A stretch of 64,000 nt of DNA, taken from contig CAJNCG010000003.1 of the NCBI GenBank assembly GCA_905221205.1, positions 124,001 through 188,000 on the forward strand, in the 5' to 3' direction. Each line of letters begins with the position of its first letter. Position 1 is the stretch's first letter. A program made the position numbers and the translations under genes. Shown in pieces: positions 27,183 through 40,095 of this stretch. The notes beneath the pieces were generated by a model that saw only the letters and a list, made by a program, of their open reading frames with translations, searched no databases and had not been told where the DNA came from. This DNA is from a bacterium. Its GTDB lineage: Bacteria; Bacillota; Bacilli; Lactobacillales; Streptococcaceae.

Positions 27183-28061
27183 TTACACCTTCTCTTTCAC
27201 ATTTTTACCAAGGATACCAGCTGGGCGGACAATCAAGATCAACAACAAGATTCCATAAACAATGGCATCGCGGAAGTCTGACATTCCAAAGGCTGTCGCA
27301 AAGGTTTCCAATAGACCAATTACAAAGCCACCAAGCGCCGCACCAGGAATGATTCCGATACCACCAAGTACTGCGGCAACGAAAGACTTAAGACCTGGAG
27401 TAACCCCCATCAAAGGTTCAAGAGAGTTATAATAGAGGGCAATCAAAACACCAGCTGCACCCGCAAGTGCTGAACCCAAAGCAAAGGTAAAGCTGATAGT
27501 ACGGTTTACATTGATCCCCATCAATTGCGCTGCATCGCTATCTACGGATACTGCACGCATGGCTTTCCCCATCTTAGTCTTTTGAACAATGACTTGTAGC
27601 AAAATCATCAAAATCAAGGAAATCGCCAAAATCATTAACTGCACATTTGTTAGGCTAACTGGTCCCAAATCATAGCGAACTGTTTGAATCGCTTGAGGGA
27701 AGGCGCGAGTATTGGCACCAACCAGATAAACCATACCATACTCTAATAGGAAAGAAACCCCAATAGCTGTAATCAAAACAGCAATACGAGTAGAGTGACG
27801 CAAAGGTCGGTAAGCAAGGAACTCAATCACAACACCAAGAATAGCTGTCGCTAGCATAGCTACAATAAGAGCTACAAAGAAATTCATTTGGAAAGAATTA
27901 ATCAAGAAATAACCGATAAAGGCTCCCATCATATAAATATCACCGTGGGCGAAGTTGATGAGCTTGATAATTCCGTAAACCATGGTATATCCTAGGGCTA
28001 ACAGTGCATATACACTACCTAGAATCAAACCATTTACTAGTTGTTGGAGCATAAGATTCAC
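27183..28061 (-). CDS. livH: Branched-chain amino acid ABC permease LivH
   Basis: A 292-residue membrane permease of the LivH family. Family motifs are LALGYTMVYGIIKLINFAHG near the N-terminus, the ATPase-contact loop KTKMGKAMRAVSVDSDAAQLMGI, and KSFVAAVLGGIG. It pairs with LivM and lies 107 bases downstream of livJ. Confidence 0.95.
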   Translation of the reverse strand: MNLMLQQLVNGLILGSVYALLALGYTMVYGIIKLINFAHGDIYMMGAFIGYFLINSFQMNFFVALIVAMLATAILGVVIEFLAYRPLRHSTRIAVLITAIGVSFLLEYGMVYLVGANTRAFPQAIQTVRYDLGPVSLTNVQLMILAISLILMILLQVIVQKTKMGKAMRAVSVDSDAAQLMGINVNRTISFTFALGSALAGAAGVLIALYYNSLEPLMGVTPGLKSFVAAVLGGIGIIPGAALGGFVIGLLETFATAFGMSDFRDAIVYGILLLILIVRPAGILGKNVKEKV

Positions 28062-28118
28062 TCTTTCTATTTATAATTTCGAGGGTTTTCCCTCACTTTT
28101 TGATAGGTTCTTAAACAC

Positions 28119-28155
28119 CGAAACAGGGAGTGAGTCCGAGGCTCATTCCCTATTT
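28119..28155 (-). terminator. livJ-livH attenuating hairpin
   Basis: A GGGAATGAG/CTCACTCCC-type stem lies between livJ and livH. It may let only part of the transcripts continue and so make the binding protein more abundant than the membrane subunits. Confidence 0.6.
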
Positions 28156-28168
28156 CAACATTTTTCTA

Positions 28169-29329
28169 TTATGGTTTTACAACTTCTGCTGCTTCAACCT
28201 TACCATTGTTCATGGTCATCATGTAAGCAGTTTTGACTGTGTTGTGGTCTGCATCGAAACTTGTTTGACCAGTTACACCTTCAAAGTCTTTTGTTTTAGC
28301 AAGGTTATCCTTGATTTCACCAGAGTTTTTAGCACCTTTTGCTGCGTTTGCTACAAGGTGAACTGAGTCATAAGCCAAGGCTGCAAATGTTGAAGGCTCT
28401 TCATTGTACTTAGCACGGTAAGCATCAAGGAAAGCTTTTGCTTTAGCTGAAACTTCTACAGTAGTTGAGAAGCCTGAGATAAAGTAGATGTTTGATGCTT
28501 TTTCAGCAGTTGCTTGTTGTACAAACTCTTCACCGTTGAATCCATCACCACCAACGATTGGTTTGTCAATTCCCATACCACGCGCTTGGTTTACAATTTT
28601 ACCAGCTTCAGTGTAGTAACCAGGAACGATGATAGCATCAAAGTCTTTCCCTTTCATTTTTGTAAGGGCTGCTTGGAAGTCTGTGTCCCCTGCTACGAAA
28701 GTTTCATCTGCAACAATTTCACCCTTGTAAGCTTCACGGAAGGCTTTAGCAATACCTTTAGCATAGTCGCTGGCATTGTCAGTGTAAAGAACAACTTTCT
28801 TAGCTTGCAATTTCTCAGTAACATAGTTTGAGATAATTTTTCCTTGGAAGCTGTCTTGGAAAGTTCCAATAAAGAGGTAATCTTGACCTTTAGTCAATCC
28901 ATCTTGTGTCGCACTTGGTGAAATCAATGGAACACCTGCTTTTGTAGCGTTCGCTACCGCAGCTGCAGTTGCACCAGATGTCGCAGGTCCTACGATTGCT
29001 GATACTTTAGATTGAGTTACAAGGTTAGTTGTTACTGAAGCCGCCTCTGCTGTTTCAGACTTGTTATCTTTATCGACTACTTCGATTTGTTTTCCGTCGA
29101 TACCACCTGCTGCATTGATTTCATCAACAGCAAGTTGGGCACCTTTTTGTTCAGATGTTCCGTAGGCAGCTACGGCACCAGTTTCTTCGAAGTTAAATCC
29201 GATTTTGATTGTCTTTTCATCTACTGAGTTACCAGCAGCGTTTGACGCTCCAGACTTCACTTCTCCACAGGCTGCAAGAAGTGCTACACTTGCAAGCGCC
29301 ACAAACGATAGGGCAAATTTTTTCTTCAT
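28169..29329 (-). CDS. livJ: Branched-chain amino acid binding lipoprotein LivJ
   Basis: A 386-residue periplasmic-binding-protein-fold lipoprotein. The signal peptide ends at the lipobox LLAAC (Cys21), which is lipidated. The mature protein has the type I fold of Leu/Ile/Val-binding proteins (IKIGFNFEETGAVAAYG, SAIVGPATSGATAA, GYYTEAGKIVNQARGMG). It captures substrate for LivHMGF. The promoter contains a CodY-like box, consistent with repression when branched-chain amino acids are abundant. Confidence 0.95.
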   Translation of the reverse strand: MKKKFALSFVALASVALLAACGEVKSGASNAAGNSVDEKTIKIGFNFEETGAVAAYGTSEQKGAQLAVDEINAAGGIDGKQIEVVDKDNKSETAEAASVTTNLVTQSKVSAIVGPATSGATAAAVANATKAGVPLISPSATQDGLTKGQDYLFIGTFQDSFQGKIISNYVTEKLQAKKVVLYTDNASDYAKGIAKAFREAYKGEIVADETFVAGDTDFQAALTKMKGKDFDAIIVPGYYTEAGKIVNQARGMGIDKPIVGGDGFNGEEFVQQATAEKASNIYFISGFSTTVEVSAKAKAFLDAYRAKYNEEPSTFAALAYDSVHLVANAAKGAKNSGEIKDNLAKTKDFEGVTGQTSFDADHNTVKTAYMMTMNNGKVEAAEVVKP

Positions 29330-29370
29330 CTTTTTTGTCTCCTTATTTCTTAAATAAATAGCATGTTAAG

Positions 29371-29399
29371 AATATACCGAATTATCAGAAAATTGTCAA
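29371..29399 (-). promoter_or_regulatory. livJ promoter with CodY-like box
   Basis: On the minus strand TTGACA (29399-29394) and TATATT (29376-29371) are 17 bases apart. AATTTTCTGATAATT (29394-29380) fills the spacer and matches the CodY consensus AATTTTCWGAAAATT at 14 of 15 positions. The -35 overlaps the stop codon of the upstream gene. Confidence 0.8.
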
Positions 29400-29683
29400 C
29401 ACTTTTCTTGAACTTTTTCAATGATAACGTTTTCCTCTCGATAAAGATTGCCCACAAAGGGTGTTTCCAGCTCTTGGATATGACAAACTCTGACTTTTTT
29501 TATAAACTTTTCCTTGCTCAAGTGTCCGACCAATTGCTCCACTTCTTGAGTTGGAACATAGAGTTGTAAGTAACGATGTTTCTTGGAATGATAGGTAATA
29601 TCTCCATAATCCTGCAATTTTTTGGCATCACGATTATAGTAAAGATAGATAATCAAGCCAGATCGATTGACTTTTTCAAACAT
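29396..29683 (-). CDS. DUF2129 / YlbG family protein
   Basis: A 95-residue protein of the UPF0298 (YlbG) family. It has a short [17 protein letters not shown] opening, the [17 protein letters not shown] core and a KKVRVCHI strand. It is predicted to be a small cytosolic alpha/beta protein of unknown role. It lies between clpP and livJ on the same strand, and its TGA stop is part of the livJ -35 element. Confidence 0.85.
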   Translation of the reverse strand: MFEKVNRSGLIIYLYYNRDAKKLQDYGDITYHSKKHRYLQLYVPTQEVEQLVGHLSKEKFIKKVRVCHIQELETPFVGNLYREENVIIEKVQEKC

Positions 29684-29723
29684 GATAAATCCTCTTTCTA
29701 AGAAATTTCACCTTATTATACCA

Positions 29724-29751
29724 AAAAAAGCAAACCCAGTCGAGTTTGCCT
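29724..29751 (-). terminator. clpP terminator
   Basis: A GCAAAC/GTTTGC stem with a T tract on the minus strand lies past the clpP stop codon. Confidence 0.8.
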
Positions 29752-29761
29752 TCTTTCATCA

Positions 29762-30352
29762 TTAGTTCAATGAATTGTTGGCCATGATTTCATCAATAAA
29801 GCCATATTCAAGTGTTTCTTGAGCACTCATCCAGTTATCGCGTTCTGCATCTGCATGGACTTTTTCGATTGACTGACCTGAATTTTCAGCCAAGATTTTT
29901 TCCAAGGTGTTACGAGTTTTAAGCAAGTGTTCTGCAGCGATAGCCATATCAGTTTGTTGGGTACCACCACCTGTTCCACCCATTGGTTGGTGAATCATGT
30001 ACTCAGCATTTGGAAGCATGAAACGTTTGCCTTTTGCTCCACTTGATGCGATGACAGTCCCCATAGATGCTGCCATACCCATAACGATGGTTTGGACATC
30101 TGCCTTGATAAAGTTCATGGTATCAACGATTGCCAAACCAGCTGAAACAGAACCACCAGGTGTATTGACATAAAGATAAATATCTTTTGTACTATCTTGG
30201 GCATCCAAGAAAAGCAACTGAGCAATAACTGAGTTGGCCATGTTGTCTTCAACTGGGCCTGTCAGCATAATGATACGGTCTTTGAGAAGACGTGAGTAAA
30301 TATCGTAAGAACGTTCTCCACGGCTTGTTTGTTCAATAACTACAGGAATCAT
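29762..30352 (-). CDS. clpP: ATP-dependent Clp protease proteolytic subunit
   Basis: A 196-residue serine peptidase that forms the tetradecameric chamber of ClpXP, ClpEP and ClpCP. The triad is Ser96 (GMAASMG), His121 (MIHQP) and Asp172 (ERDNWM). ATG 30352 is chosen because AAAGGAG lies 6 bases upstream and it gives the normal [17 protein letters not shown] start; the in-frame extension to 30388 lacks family similarity. Confidence 0.97.
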   Translation of the reverse strand: MIPVVIEQTSRGERSYDIYSRLLKDRIIMLTGPVEDNMANSVIAQLLFLDAQDSTKDIYLYVNTPGGSVSAGLAIVDTMNFIKADVQTIVMGMAASMGTVIASSGAKGKRFMLPNAEYMIHQPMGGTGGGTQQTDMAIAAEHLLKTRNTLEKILAENSGQSIEKVHADAERDNWMSAQETLEYGFIDEIMANNSLN

Positions 30353-30525
30353 TCTTTTCTCCTTTTGAGTTTTAATTTTGTTGGTCAAATGACTGAAGAT
30401 AAGACTATTATAATATCTTGGTCAAAAAAGGTCAAATTTTTGCTCTGTTTTCATTAGACAGAAACAAAAATTCAACCTCCTTTCACGACTGGAAATCCTT
30501 TTCCAAGTCATTCTTCTTTTCGATG

Positions 30526-31155
30526 TTATTTCGTACCGAACAATCGGTCTCCAGCATCTCCAAGACCTGGAACGATATAACCGTGTTCGTTCAAACGTTC
30601 ATCCAAGGCTGCTGTAAAGATTTCTACATCTGGATGAGCTTCTTGAAGGGCTTTAACACCTTCTGGTGCAGATACGAGGCAGACAAATTTGATATTTGAT
30701 GCGCCACGTTTTTTAAGAGAATCAACAGCCAAGATTGCTGAGCCACCTGTTGCTAACATTGGGTCTACGACAAAAATTTGACGTTGGTCAATGTCCTCAG
30801 GCAATTTCACCAAGTACTCAACTGGTTGAAGCGTTTCTTCATCACGGTACATACCGATGTGGCCAACTTTAGCGGCTGGAACCAAGCTCAAGAGCCCATC
30901 AACCATCCCGATACCTGCACGCAAGATTGGAACGATAGCCAATTTCTTACCTGCCAATTGTTTTTGAACTGTTTTTGTAATTGGTGTTTCGATTTCCACA
31001 TCTTCTAGTGGAAGATCACGAAGTACTTCATACCCCATCAACATTGCAATCTCATCTACTAGCTCACGAAAAGCTTTTGTAGAAGTATCTGTACGACGCA
31101 AGATTGACAATTTGTGTTGAATCAATGGATGATTAATAACTTCAATTTTTCCCAT
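30526..31155 (-). CDS. upp: Uracil phosphoribosyltransferase
   Basis: A 209-residue salvage enzyme that converts uracil and PRPP to UMP. Motifs: [14 protein letters not shown], the PRPP-binding [12 protein letters not shown] (about 129-140) and the uracil-contact C-terminus [19 protein letters not shown]. The start at 31155 has GAAGGA upstream; the longer frame to 31176 would include that ribosome site. Convergent neighbours are absent; clpP lies downstream on the same strand. Confidence 0.96.
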   Translation of the reverse strand: MGKIEVINHPLIQHKLSILRRTDTSTKAFRELVDEIAMLMGYEVLRDLPLEDVEIETPITKTVQKQLAGKKLAIVPILRAGIGMVDGLLSLVPAAKVGHIGMYRDEETLQPVEYLVKLPEDIDQRQIFVVDPMLATGGSAILAVDSLKKRGASNIKFVCLVSAPEGVKALQEAHPDVEIFTAALDERLNEHGYIVPGLGDAGDRLFGTK

Positions 31156-31195
31156 TTTTGGAATTCCTTCTTTCAATTTATTCTTCTTATTATAC

Positions 31196-31238
31196 CAAAA
31201 AACGGTTTAAAAATCTTTCTAAACCATTTATTTTTGAT
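31196..31238 (-). terminator. Terminator of dCMP deaminase gene
   Basis: A GGTTTA/TAAACC hairpin (31204-31226) with a T-rich exit on the minus strand follows the deaminase stop codon at 31244. Confidence 0.65.
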
Positions 31239-31243
31239 AATTT

Positions 31244-31711
31244 TTACATTAAATCTGCCTCTTTAAGAGCAGACTGTACTGTCTCAAGTGGTAGATGGGT
31301 CAATTCTGTCCCTTTTTCTTGATAGAGGTATTGGGCATAGTCATCCATTCGGTACTGGTTAATATAAACCACGCGCTTACAGCCGACCTGCAGCAATTGT
31401 TTGGTACAGTTCAGACAAGGAAAATGGGTCACATAGGCTGTAAAACCTTTAGGAACACCACGTTCAGCCCCTTGGAGAATGGCATTAACCTCAGCGTGAA
31501 GGGTGCGAACACAGTGGCCTTCAATGACCAGACATTCGTGGTCAATACAATGCTCAGTCCCTGACACCGAACCATTGTAACCAGTGGAAATCACCTTATT
31601 ATCCTTTACCAGAATTGCGCCCACTTTGGCACGTTTACAAGTGGAACGATTGGCAATCAGTAGGGCTTGAGCTGCAAAATACTCATCCCAGGCTAGTCTT
31701 TTTTCAGTCAT
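31244..31711 (-). CDS. dCMP deaminase (ComEB-like)
   Basis: A 155-residue zinc-dependent deaminase. The catalytic HAEVNAI (His ligand and proton-shuttling Glu) and the PCLNCTKQLL cysteine ligands are intact. The family converts dCMP to dUMP for thymidylate synthesis and is often labelled ComE operon protein 2, although no competence genes adjoin here. It lies 18 bases downstream of the TetR-type gene and may be co-transcribed with it. Confidence 0.92.
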   Translation of the reverse strand: MTEKRLAWDEYFAAQALLIANRSTCKRAKVGAILVKDNKVISTGYNGSVSGTEHCIDHECLVIEGHCVRTLHAEVNAILQGAERGVPKGFTAYVTHFPCLNCTKQLLQVGCKRVVYINQYRMDDYAQYLYQEKGTELTHLPLETVQSALKEADLM

Positions 31712-31729
31712 ATCTCTTCTCCTTTTCCT

Positions 31730-32287
31730 CTATTTCTTAAAAAATGGTAACCGTAAGTCTGCAATCTTTTCAGCTGGTACCTTCATGCCATCCTTGATCC
31801 ATTTTAAAAGGACAGAAACGATGGCTGAGCTCCAGAAGGAATGAAGATAAGAGCTGACACCTTTTGATTTTCCATGGTATTTTTCTAAAAATTCTTGCAT
31901 GGCTTGGACAAAGATTTTTTCCAGATGATAATCCAAGGCCAATTGAATCACTCTGGCTTCCTTTCTTGCCTCCCGGAAAAGGTGAACCCAGACCAGATAA
32001 AGGTCTGTCTTTAGATCGTAATGATGTAACTGTTCCATGATATTATGGACGGTTCGTTTAAAGACACTTTCTAAAATCTCCTCTTTGGAATCATAATTGC
32101 GGTAAAAGGCTGCACGCGAAACGCCTGCACGCTTAACCAATTCAGAAATACTAATCTTGGTCAGGTCCTTTTTTTCCAAGAGTTGCAAGAGGGCTGTTTC
32201 AATGGCTTCTCTGGTTAGTAAATTGGATTCTTGATTTGATTTTCTGAGATTTTCAAGAGACTTTTCAGAGATTCTACGTTCAGACAT
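31730..32287 (-). CDS. TetR/AcrR family transcriptional regulator
   Basis: A 185-residue regulator. The N-terminal helix-turn-helix (KISISELVKRAGVSRAAFYR, then NYDSKEEIL, about 40-70) is typical of TetR. The C-terminal ligand domain resembles the TetR_C subgroup found beside DegV or fatty-acid genes. It is divergent from the DegV gene with a 124-base gap between them, a good place for its operator, but I see no clear palindrome there. The inducer is unknown. Confidence 0.88.
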   Translation of the reverse strand: MSERRISEKSLENLRKSNQESNLLTREAIETALLQLLEKKDLTKISISELVKRAGVSRAAFYRNYDSKEEILESVFKRTVHNIMEQLHHYDLKTDLYLVWVHLFREARKEARVIQLALDYHLEKIFVQAMQEFLEKYHGKSKGVSSYLHSFWSSAIVSVLLKWIKDGMKVPAEKIADLRLPFFKK

Positions 32288-32411
32288 AACATTTTCTTTC
32301 TACTTGTCACAACAGACGGATGAGGCTTTTGTTTCAAGGGTTTTCATGATATAATTGTAAAAAAAGACAGAACCTTTGTCAATGTATAACTGACAAAGAT
32401 GGAGAATTTCT

Positions 32412-34488
<2,077 letters not shown>

Positions 34489-34536
34489 ATATACATTACT
34501 AAACGAAACAATCCGCCCCAAAAGAAAGGAACTACT

Positions 34537-35058
34537 TTGGAACATATTATCTTGCTAAGGGGAGTGACTCCTAATGGAAAAAATGCTATCCCTAAAATGT
34601 CTTATCTAGTAGATATCTTGACAGAAGCTGGTTTTCAACAAGTTCGAACTTATATTCAAAGTGGAAATATTATTCTTGAAAGTAACTTAGCTCTCGAAGA
34701 AATACGAGAACAGGTTCATACTCTAATAAAGGAAAAGATTGGAGCCGATCTCAAAATAATCATTAAGAATAAGGATATTTTTAAAAACATTGTCCAAGAA
34801 AATCCGTTTGGAGCACACTATCTTTATGACCGTGTACACGTGATTTTTTATCAAGAACCTATTCAAAGTCTTCCTTTAGAAAAATTAAAAATTGATTACG
34901 GCGAAGAAGAAATTTGTGTCGGTAACCACTGTCTCTATCTCTATCTCCCTAGAACTGCAAAACAAAAAAAGCTCAATACTAACTATCTTGAAAAGCTTTT
35001 CAATGTAGATTTGACCATGCGAAAACTAAATGTGGTAGAAAAATTATTAAGCAAGTAG
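34537..35058 (+). CDS. DUF1697 family protein
   Basis: A 173-residue DUF1697 protein. Signatures are the LLRGVTPNGKNAIPM-type opening, the ILTEAGFQQVRTYIQSGNII segment and a C-terminal TMRKLNVVEKL (the family's T.R...T/V..KL). The function is unknown. The start is TTG at 34537 with AAAGGA about 7 bases upstream. It follows the BaiN-like gene by 48 bases on the same strand. Confidence 0.85.
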   Translation: MEHIILLRGVTPNGKNAIPKMSYLVDILTEAGFQQVRTYIQSGNIILESNLALEEIREQVHTLIKEKIGADLKIIIKNKDIFKNIVQENPFGAHYLYDRVHVIFYQEPIQSLPLEKLKIDYGEEEICVGNHCLYLYLPRTAKQKKLNTNYLEKLFNVDLTMRKLNVVEKLLSK

Positions 35059-35071
35059 TACTTGAATTTAG

Positions 35072-35103
35072 AAAAAATCGGAAGATCACTCCTCCGATTT
35101 TAT
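35072..35103. terminator. Bidirectional terminator, DUF1697 / MerR genes
   Basis: AAATCGGA and TCCGATTT flank a ten-base loop, with A-rich and T-rich flanks. It overlaps the MerR-gene stop codon and serves the two convergent genes. Confidence 0.8.
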
Positions 35104-35840
35104 TTTGTCTGAGTTTGGACATAATGGGCAATGACATCTGATGTGTACTGGGCTGTTCCAGTTCCAAATTTGTCAATGTTTTCCTTAAACTCTGGGTTGT
35201 AGACGTAGCCTTTACCGATATGACCGAATACTTCAATAGTACAATCAAATCCATAAGTACGAATAGCTTGCAATAGTTTGGCTGCTTCTTCTTGGTTTTC
35301 GGTTGCTATTACAGGTAGACCAGATTGAAGATTTTGTGCCAAGGCTTGAAAGACTTGGTTAAAGGCAACCGTAGCCTCGTCTTCGTGACCTTTTTGGCGC
35401 TCGAGCGATTGGTCCATGACTTCTTGTCCATATTTTTCTACCGCTTCTTGATGGTATTTTTGATGGTCTTGGTAGTTAAATCCAGCAAATTTCTCTTGAA
35501 TGCTCATTTCTCTTTCTCCTTTTTGTTCTTGAATGGTTTTTTGCAAGGTGGAAATCAAGGTATCCAGATGTTCCCTTTCTCGAGTCAAATAGTCCAACTG
35601 CCTGGTCAAATGGAGCAATAAATTTGTCTTTTCTTCCTTTAATAGCTCTGCTATTTTTTCTAAAGAAAAGCCTAGATACTTGTAATACAGAATGACCTGA
35701 AGTTGCTCCAAATCCTCCTGACTGTAGGTTCGATAGCCGTTTTCCGACTTTAAAGGAACTAAAAGTCCTATCTTATCGTAGTGGTGCAGGGTCTTGACAG
35801 AGACACCCGAAAGCTGCGCAGCTTCTTTTATATGGTACAT
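35100..35840 (-). CDS. MerR family regulator with TipAS domain
   Basis: A 246-residue regulator. Residues 1-70 form the MerR winged helix (IKEAAQLSGVSVKTLHHYDK, then IGLLVPLKSENGYRTYS). A coiled coil spans about 75-115. Residues about 120-246 resemble the TipAS drug-binding domain (SIQEKFAGFNYQDHQKYHQEAVEKYG begins it). Such proteins activate transcription on binding thiopeptide-like or other ligands. No resistance gene is next to it. The AGGAGG site lies directly against the end of a BOX element, so the promoter must be in or beyond the BOX. Confidence 0.9.
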   Translation of the reverse strand: MYHIKEAAQLSGVSVKTLHHYDKIGLLVPLKSENGYRTYSQEDLEQLQVILYYKYLGFSLEKIAELLKEEKTNLLLHLTRQLDYLTREREHLDTLISTLQKTIQEQKGEREMSIQEKFAGFNYQDHQKYHQEAVEKYGQEVMDQSLERQKGHEDEATVAFNQVFQALAQNLQSGLPVIATENQEEAAKLLQAIRTYGFDCTIEVFGHIGKGYVYNPEFKENIDKFGTGTAQYTSDVIAHYVQTQTK

Positions 35841-35852
35841 GATTTCCTCCTT

Positions 35853-35957
35853 ATACTCAATGAAAATCGAAGAGCAAACTAGGAAGCTAGCCGCAGGCTG
35901 TACTTGAGTACGGTAAGGCGACGCTGACGTGGTTTGAATTTGATTTTCGAAGAGTAT
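35853..35957 (-). repeat. BOX element, A-C form without boxB
   Basis: A reversed boxC end (ATACTCAATGAAAATCGAAG) leads into a reversed boxA end (ACGGTAAGGCGACGCTGACG, then TTTTCGAAGAGTAT). It is about 105 bp. It begins only 12 bases upstream of the MerR-gene start and next to its ribosome site. Confidence 0.9.
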
Positions 35958-36181
35958 TACAATGATAGTATAACCCCTCCCCTTAGGTCAGAGTCAAGCG
36001 TTTTTGCGAAATTTTTTTACTTTATCATAACATGAAAATGATTTTCTTGACAGACCTTAGAAAACATGATAGGATAGTCAAGTCTATCAATCAAAAGAAA
36101 GGCTCATTTTGAGTACTTATGAGGCTATTTGCCAAGGGCAGTAGCTTTTTCTTTTGTAATACTAATTTTAGGAGTTTAACT

Positions 36182-37522
36182 ATGTCTGAAAAATCGCAAT
36201 GGGGTTCTAAACTAGGCTTTATCCTAGCATCTGCTGGATCAGCCATCGGACTTGGTGCCGTTTGGAAATTCCCTTATATGACTGCTGCTAACGGTGGAGG
36301 AGGCTTTTTACTTGTCTTTCTCATCTCCACTATTTTAATCGGTTTCCCCCTTTTGCTAGCTGAGTTTGCCCTCGGCCGAAGCGCTGGTGTTTCAGCTATC
36401 AGAACCTTTGGAAAACTTGGCAAGAATAGTAAGTACAACTTTATCGGTTGGATTGGTGCCTTTGCCCTCTTTATCCTCTTATCTTTCTACAGTGTTATCG
36501 GTGGATGGATTCTAGTTTATCTGGGTATTGAGTTTGGAAAATTGTTCCATCTTGGCGGAACGGGTGATTATGCTCAGTTATTTACTTCAATCATTTCAAA
36601 TCCAGCCATTGCCCTAGGAGCTCAAGCGGCCTTTATCCTGTTGAATATCTTTATTGTCTCACGTGGGGTTCAAAAAGGGATTGAAAGAGCTTCGAAAGTC
36701 ATGATGCCCCTGCTCTTTATCATCTTTGTTGTCATCATCGGTCGTTCTCTCAGCCTGCCAAATGCCATGGAAGGGGTTCTTTACTTCCTCAAACCAGACT
36801 TCTCTAAGCTGACTAGTGCTGGTCTCCTCTATGCTCTGGGACAATCTTTCTTTGCCCTCTCGCTAGGGGTGACAGCCATGCTGACCTATGCTTCTTACTT
36901 GGACAAGAAAACCAATCTGGTTCAGTCAGGGATTTCTATCGTAGCCATGAACATCTCGGTATCTATCATGGCAGGTCTAGCCATTTTCCCAGCCATGTCA
37001 GCTTTCAACATCCAGTCTGAAGGGGGACCAAGCCTGCTCTTTATCGTCTTGCCTCAACTCTTTGATAAGATGCCTTTTGGAACCATTTTCTACATCCTAT
37101 TCCTCTTGCTCTTCCTCTTTGCGACGGTCACTTCTTCTGTCGTGATGCTGGAAATCAATGTGGGCAATATCACCAATCAGGACAACAGCAAGCGTGCCAA
37201 GTGGAGTGCTATTTTAGGAATCTTGACCTTTGTCTTTGGAATTCCTTCAGCCCTTTCTTACGGTGTCATGGCGGATGTTCACATCTTTGGGAAGACCTTC
37301 TTTGACGCTATGGACTTCTTAGTTTCCAATCTCCTCATGCCATTTGGAGCTCTCTGCCTTTCTCTATTTACAGGCTACATCTTCAAAAAGGCTCTTGCCA
37401 TGGAGGAACTCCATCTTGATGAAAGAGCATGGAAACAGGGACTTTTCCAAGTCTGGCTCTTCCTTCTTCGATTTATCATTCCAATCATCATCATTGTGGT
37501 CTTCATCGCCCAATTTATGTAA
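36182..37522 (+). CDS. Neurotransmitter:sodium symporter family transporter
   Basis: A 446-residue NSS (SLC6-like, LeuT/MhsT fold) transporter with about eleven to twelve membrane segments. The conserved TM1 [25 protein letters not shown] motif contains the unwound sodium and amino-acid site. It probably imports an amino acid, perhaps Trp, Tyr or Leu, but the substrate cannot be read from the sequence. ATG 36182 has AGGAG 8 bases upstream. A longer frame to 36119 adds a non-homologous stretch. Confidence 0.92.
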   Translation: [446 protein letters not shown]

Positions 37523-37523
37523 T

Positions 37524-37564
37524 CAAAAAGGACTTGAGTAGTGAACTCAGGCCCTTTCTTTTTT
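37524..37564 (+). terminator. Terminator of NSS transporter gene
   Basis: AAAGGACTTGAGT pairs imperfectly with ACTCAGGCCCTTT and is followed by a T-rich run. Confidence 0.75.
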
Positions 37565-38507
37565 ATGGATGGCTAACAATCAATTCCAAATCTTGTCCTT
37601 CCAAAGTCCAAGATTCAACATCACTTGGTAGGATAAAGTGGCTACCTTTTTGGATTGGATAGTTTTTCCCGTCAACAGTTAGTTGACCTTGACCAGCCAA
37701 GACACTGAACAAGCTGTAGTCAGCTGTCTTTTCAAAGTCAACTTTTCCAGAAATTTCCCACTTGTAAACTGCAAAGAAATCATTGGATACAAGAAGAGTG
37801 GAGCGTAAATCATCTGCTTTGACAGTTACAGGACGGCTATTGGCAGGCTCGCCAATGTTCAAAACATCAATTGATTTTTCAAGGTGAAGTTCACGCAAGT
37901 TGCCCTTGTCATCCTTACGGTCAAAGTCATAGACACGGTAAGTTGTATCGCTAGACTGCTGGGTTTCAAGAATCAAGATACCTGCACCGATGGCGTGCAT
38001 GGTTCCACTTGGTACATAGAAGAAATCTCCGGCCTTAACAGGCACTTTTGTCAGCAAGGCATCCCAATTCTTGTCCTCGATTTGCTGTCGGAGTTCTTCT
38101 TTTGACTTGGCATTGTGGCCATAGATAATCTCTGAACCTTCATCTGCAGCGATGATGTACCAACATTCTGTTTTCCCTAGCTCGCCTTCATGCTCTAGTC
38201 CATAGGCATCGTCTGGGTGAACTTGGACACTGAGCCAGTCGTTGGCATCGAGAATTTTGGTCAAGAGTGGAAATACAGGTTCTGGACGATTACCAAACAA
38301 CTCACGATGCTCTGCATACAAAGTAGCTAGGTCTGTTCCCTCAAAACGACCATTGGCAACTTTAGAGACACCATTTGGGTGAGCTGAAATAGCCCAGTAT
38401 TCTCCGATTTTTTCACTTGGGATATCATAGCCAAACTCATCACGTAGCTTGGTTCCACCCCAGATTTTTTCTTGCATAACTGATTGTAAAAATAATGGTT
38501 CTGACAT
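37563..38507 (-). CDS. manA: Mannose-6-phosphate isomerase, class I
   Basis: A 314-residue cupin-type zinc isomerase interconverting mannose 6-phosphate and fructose 6-phosphate. Zinc ligands lie in VQVHPDD (about 97-103) and TECWYII, with the catalytic region KAGDFFYVPSGTMHAIGAG. The short Gram-positive form is complete. It is convergent with the NSS transporter gene. Confidence 0.94.
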   Translation of the reverse strand: MSEPLFLQSVMQEKIWGGTKLRDEFGYDIPSEKIGEYWAISAHPNGVSKVANGRFEGTDLATLYAEHRELFGNRPEPVFPLLTKILDANDWLSVQVHPDDAYGLEHEGELGKTECWYIIAADEGSEIIYGHNAKSKEELRQQIEDKNWDALLTKVPVKAGDFFYVPSGTMHAIGAGILILETQQSSDTTYRVYDFDRKDDKGNLRELHLEKSIDVLNIGEPANSRPVTVKADDLRSTLLVSNDFFAVYKWEISGKVDFEKTADYSLFSVLAGQGQLTVDGKNYPIQKGSHFILPSDVESWTLEGQDLELIVSHP

Positions 38508-38627
38508 CTTATTCTCCTGTCTGATTTTTCTCCCCTCATTATAGCAAAAAGCTAGATCTAATTGAACTCTTTTTCCTATTATATAAAGTAGAGAGAAGAT
38601 TTTATAAAAATAGTGAACAAATGTGCT

Positions 38628-40076
<1,449 letters not shown>

Positions 40077-40095
40077 TCACTTAATTTGCTAGTTC

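Noticed and set aside
31244..31711. Competence (comE) operon
   Set aside because: The deaminase resembles ComEB by homology only; no comEA, comEC or cin-box lies nearby.
36000..36181. Riboswitch upstream of the NSS transporter
   Set aside because: The leader has no motif of a known class and no terminator or sequestering helix that I could fold convincingly.
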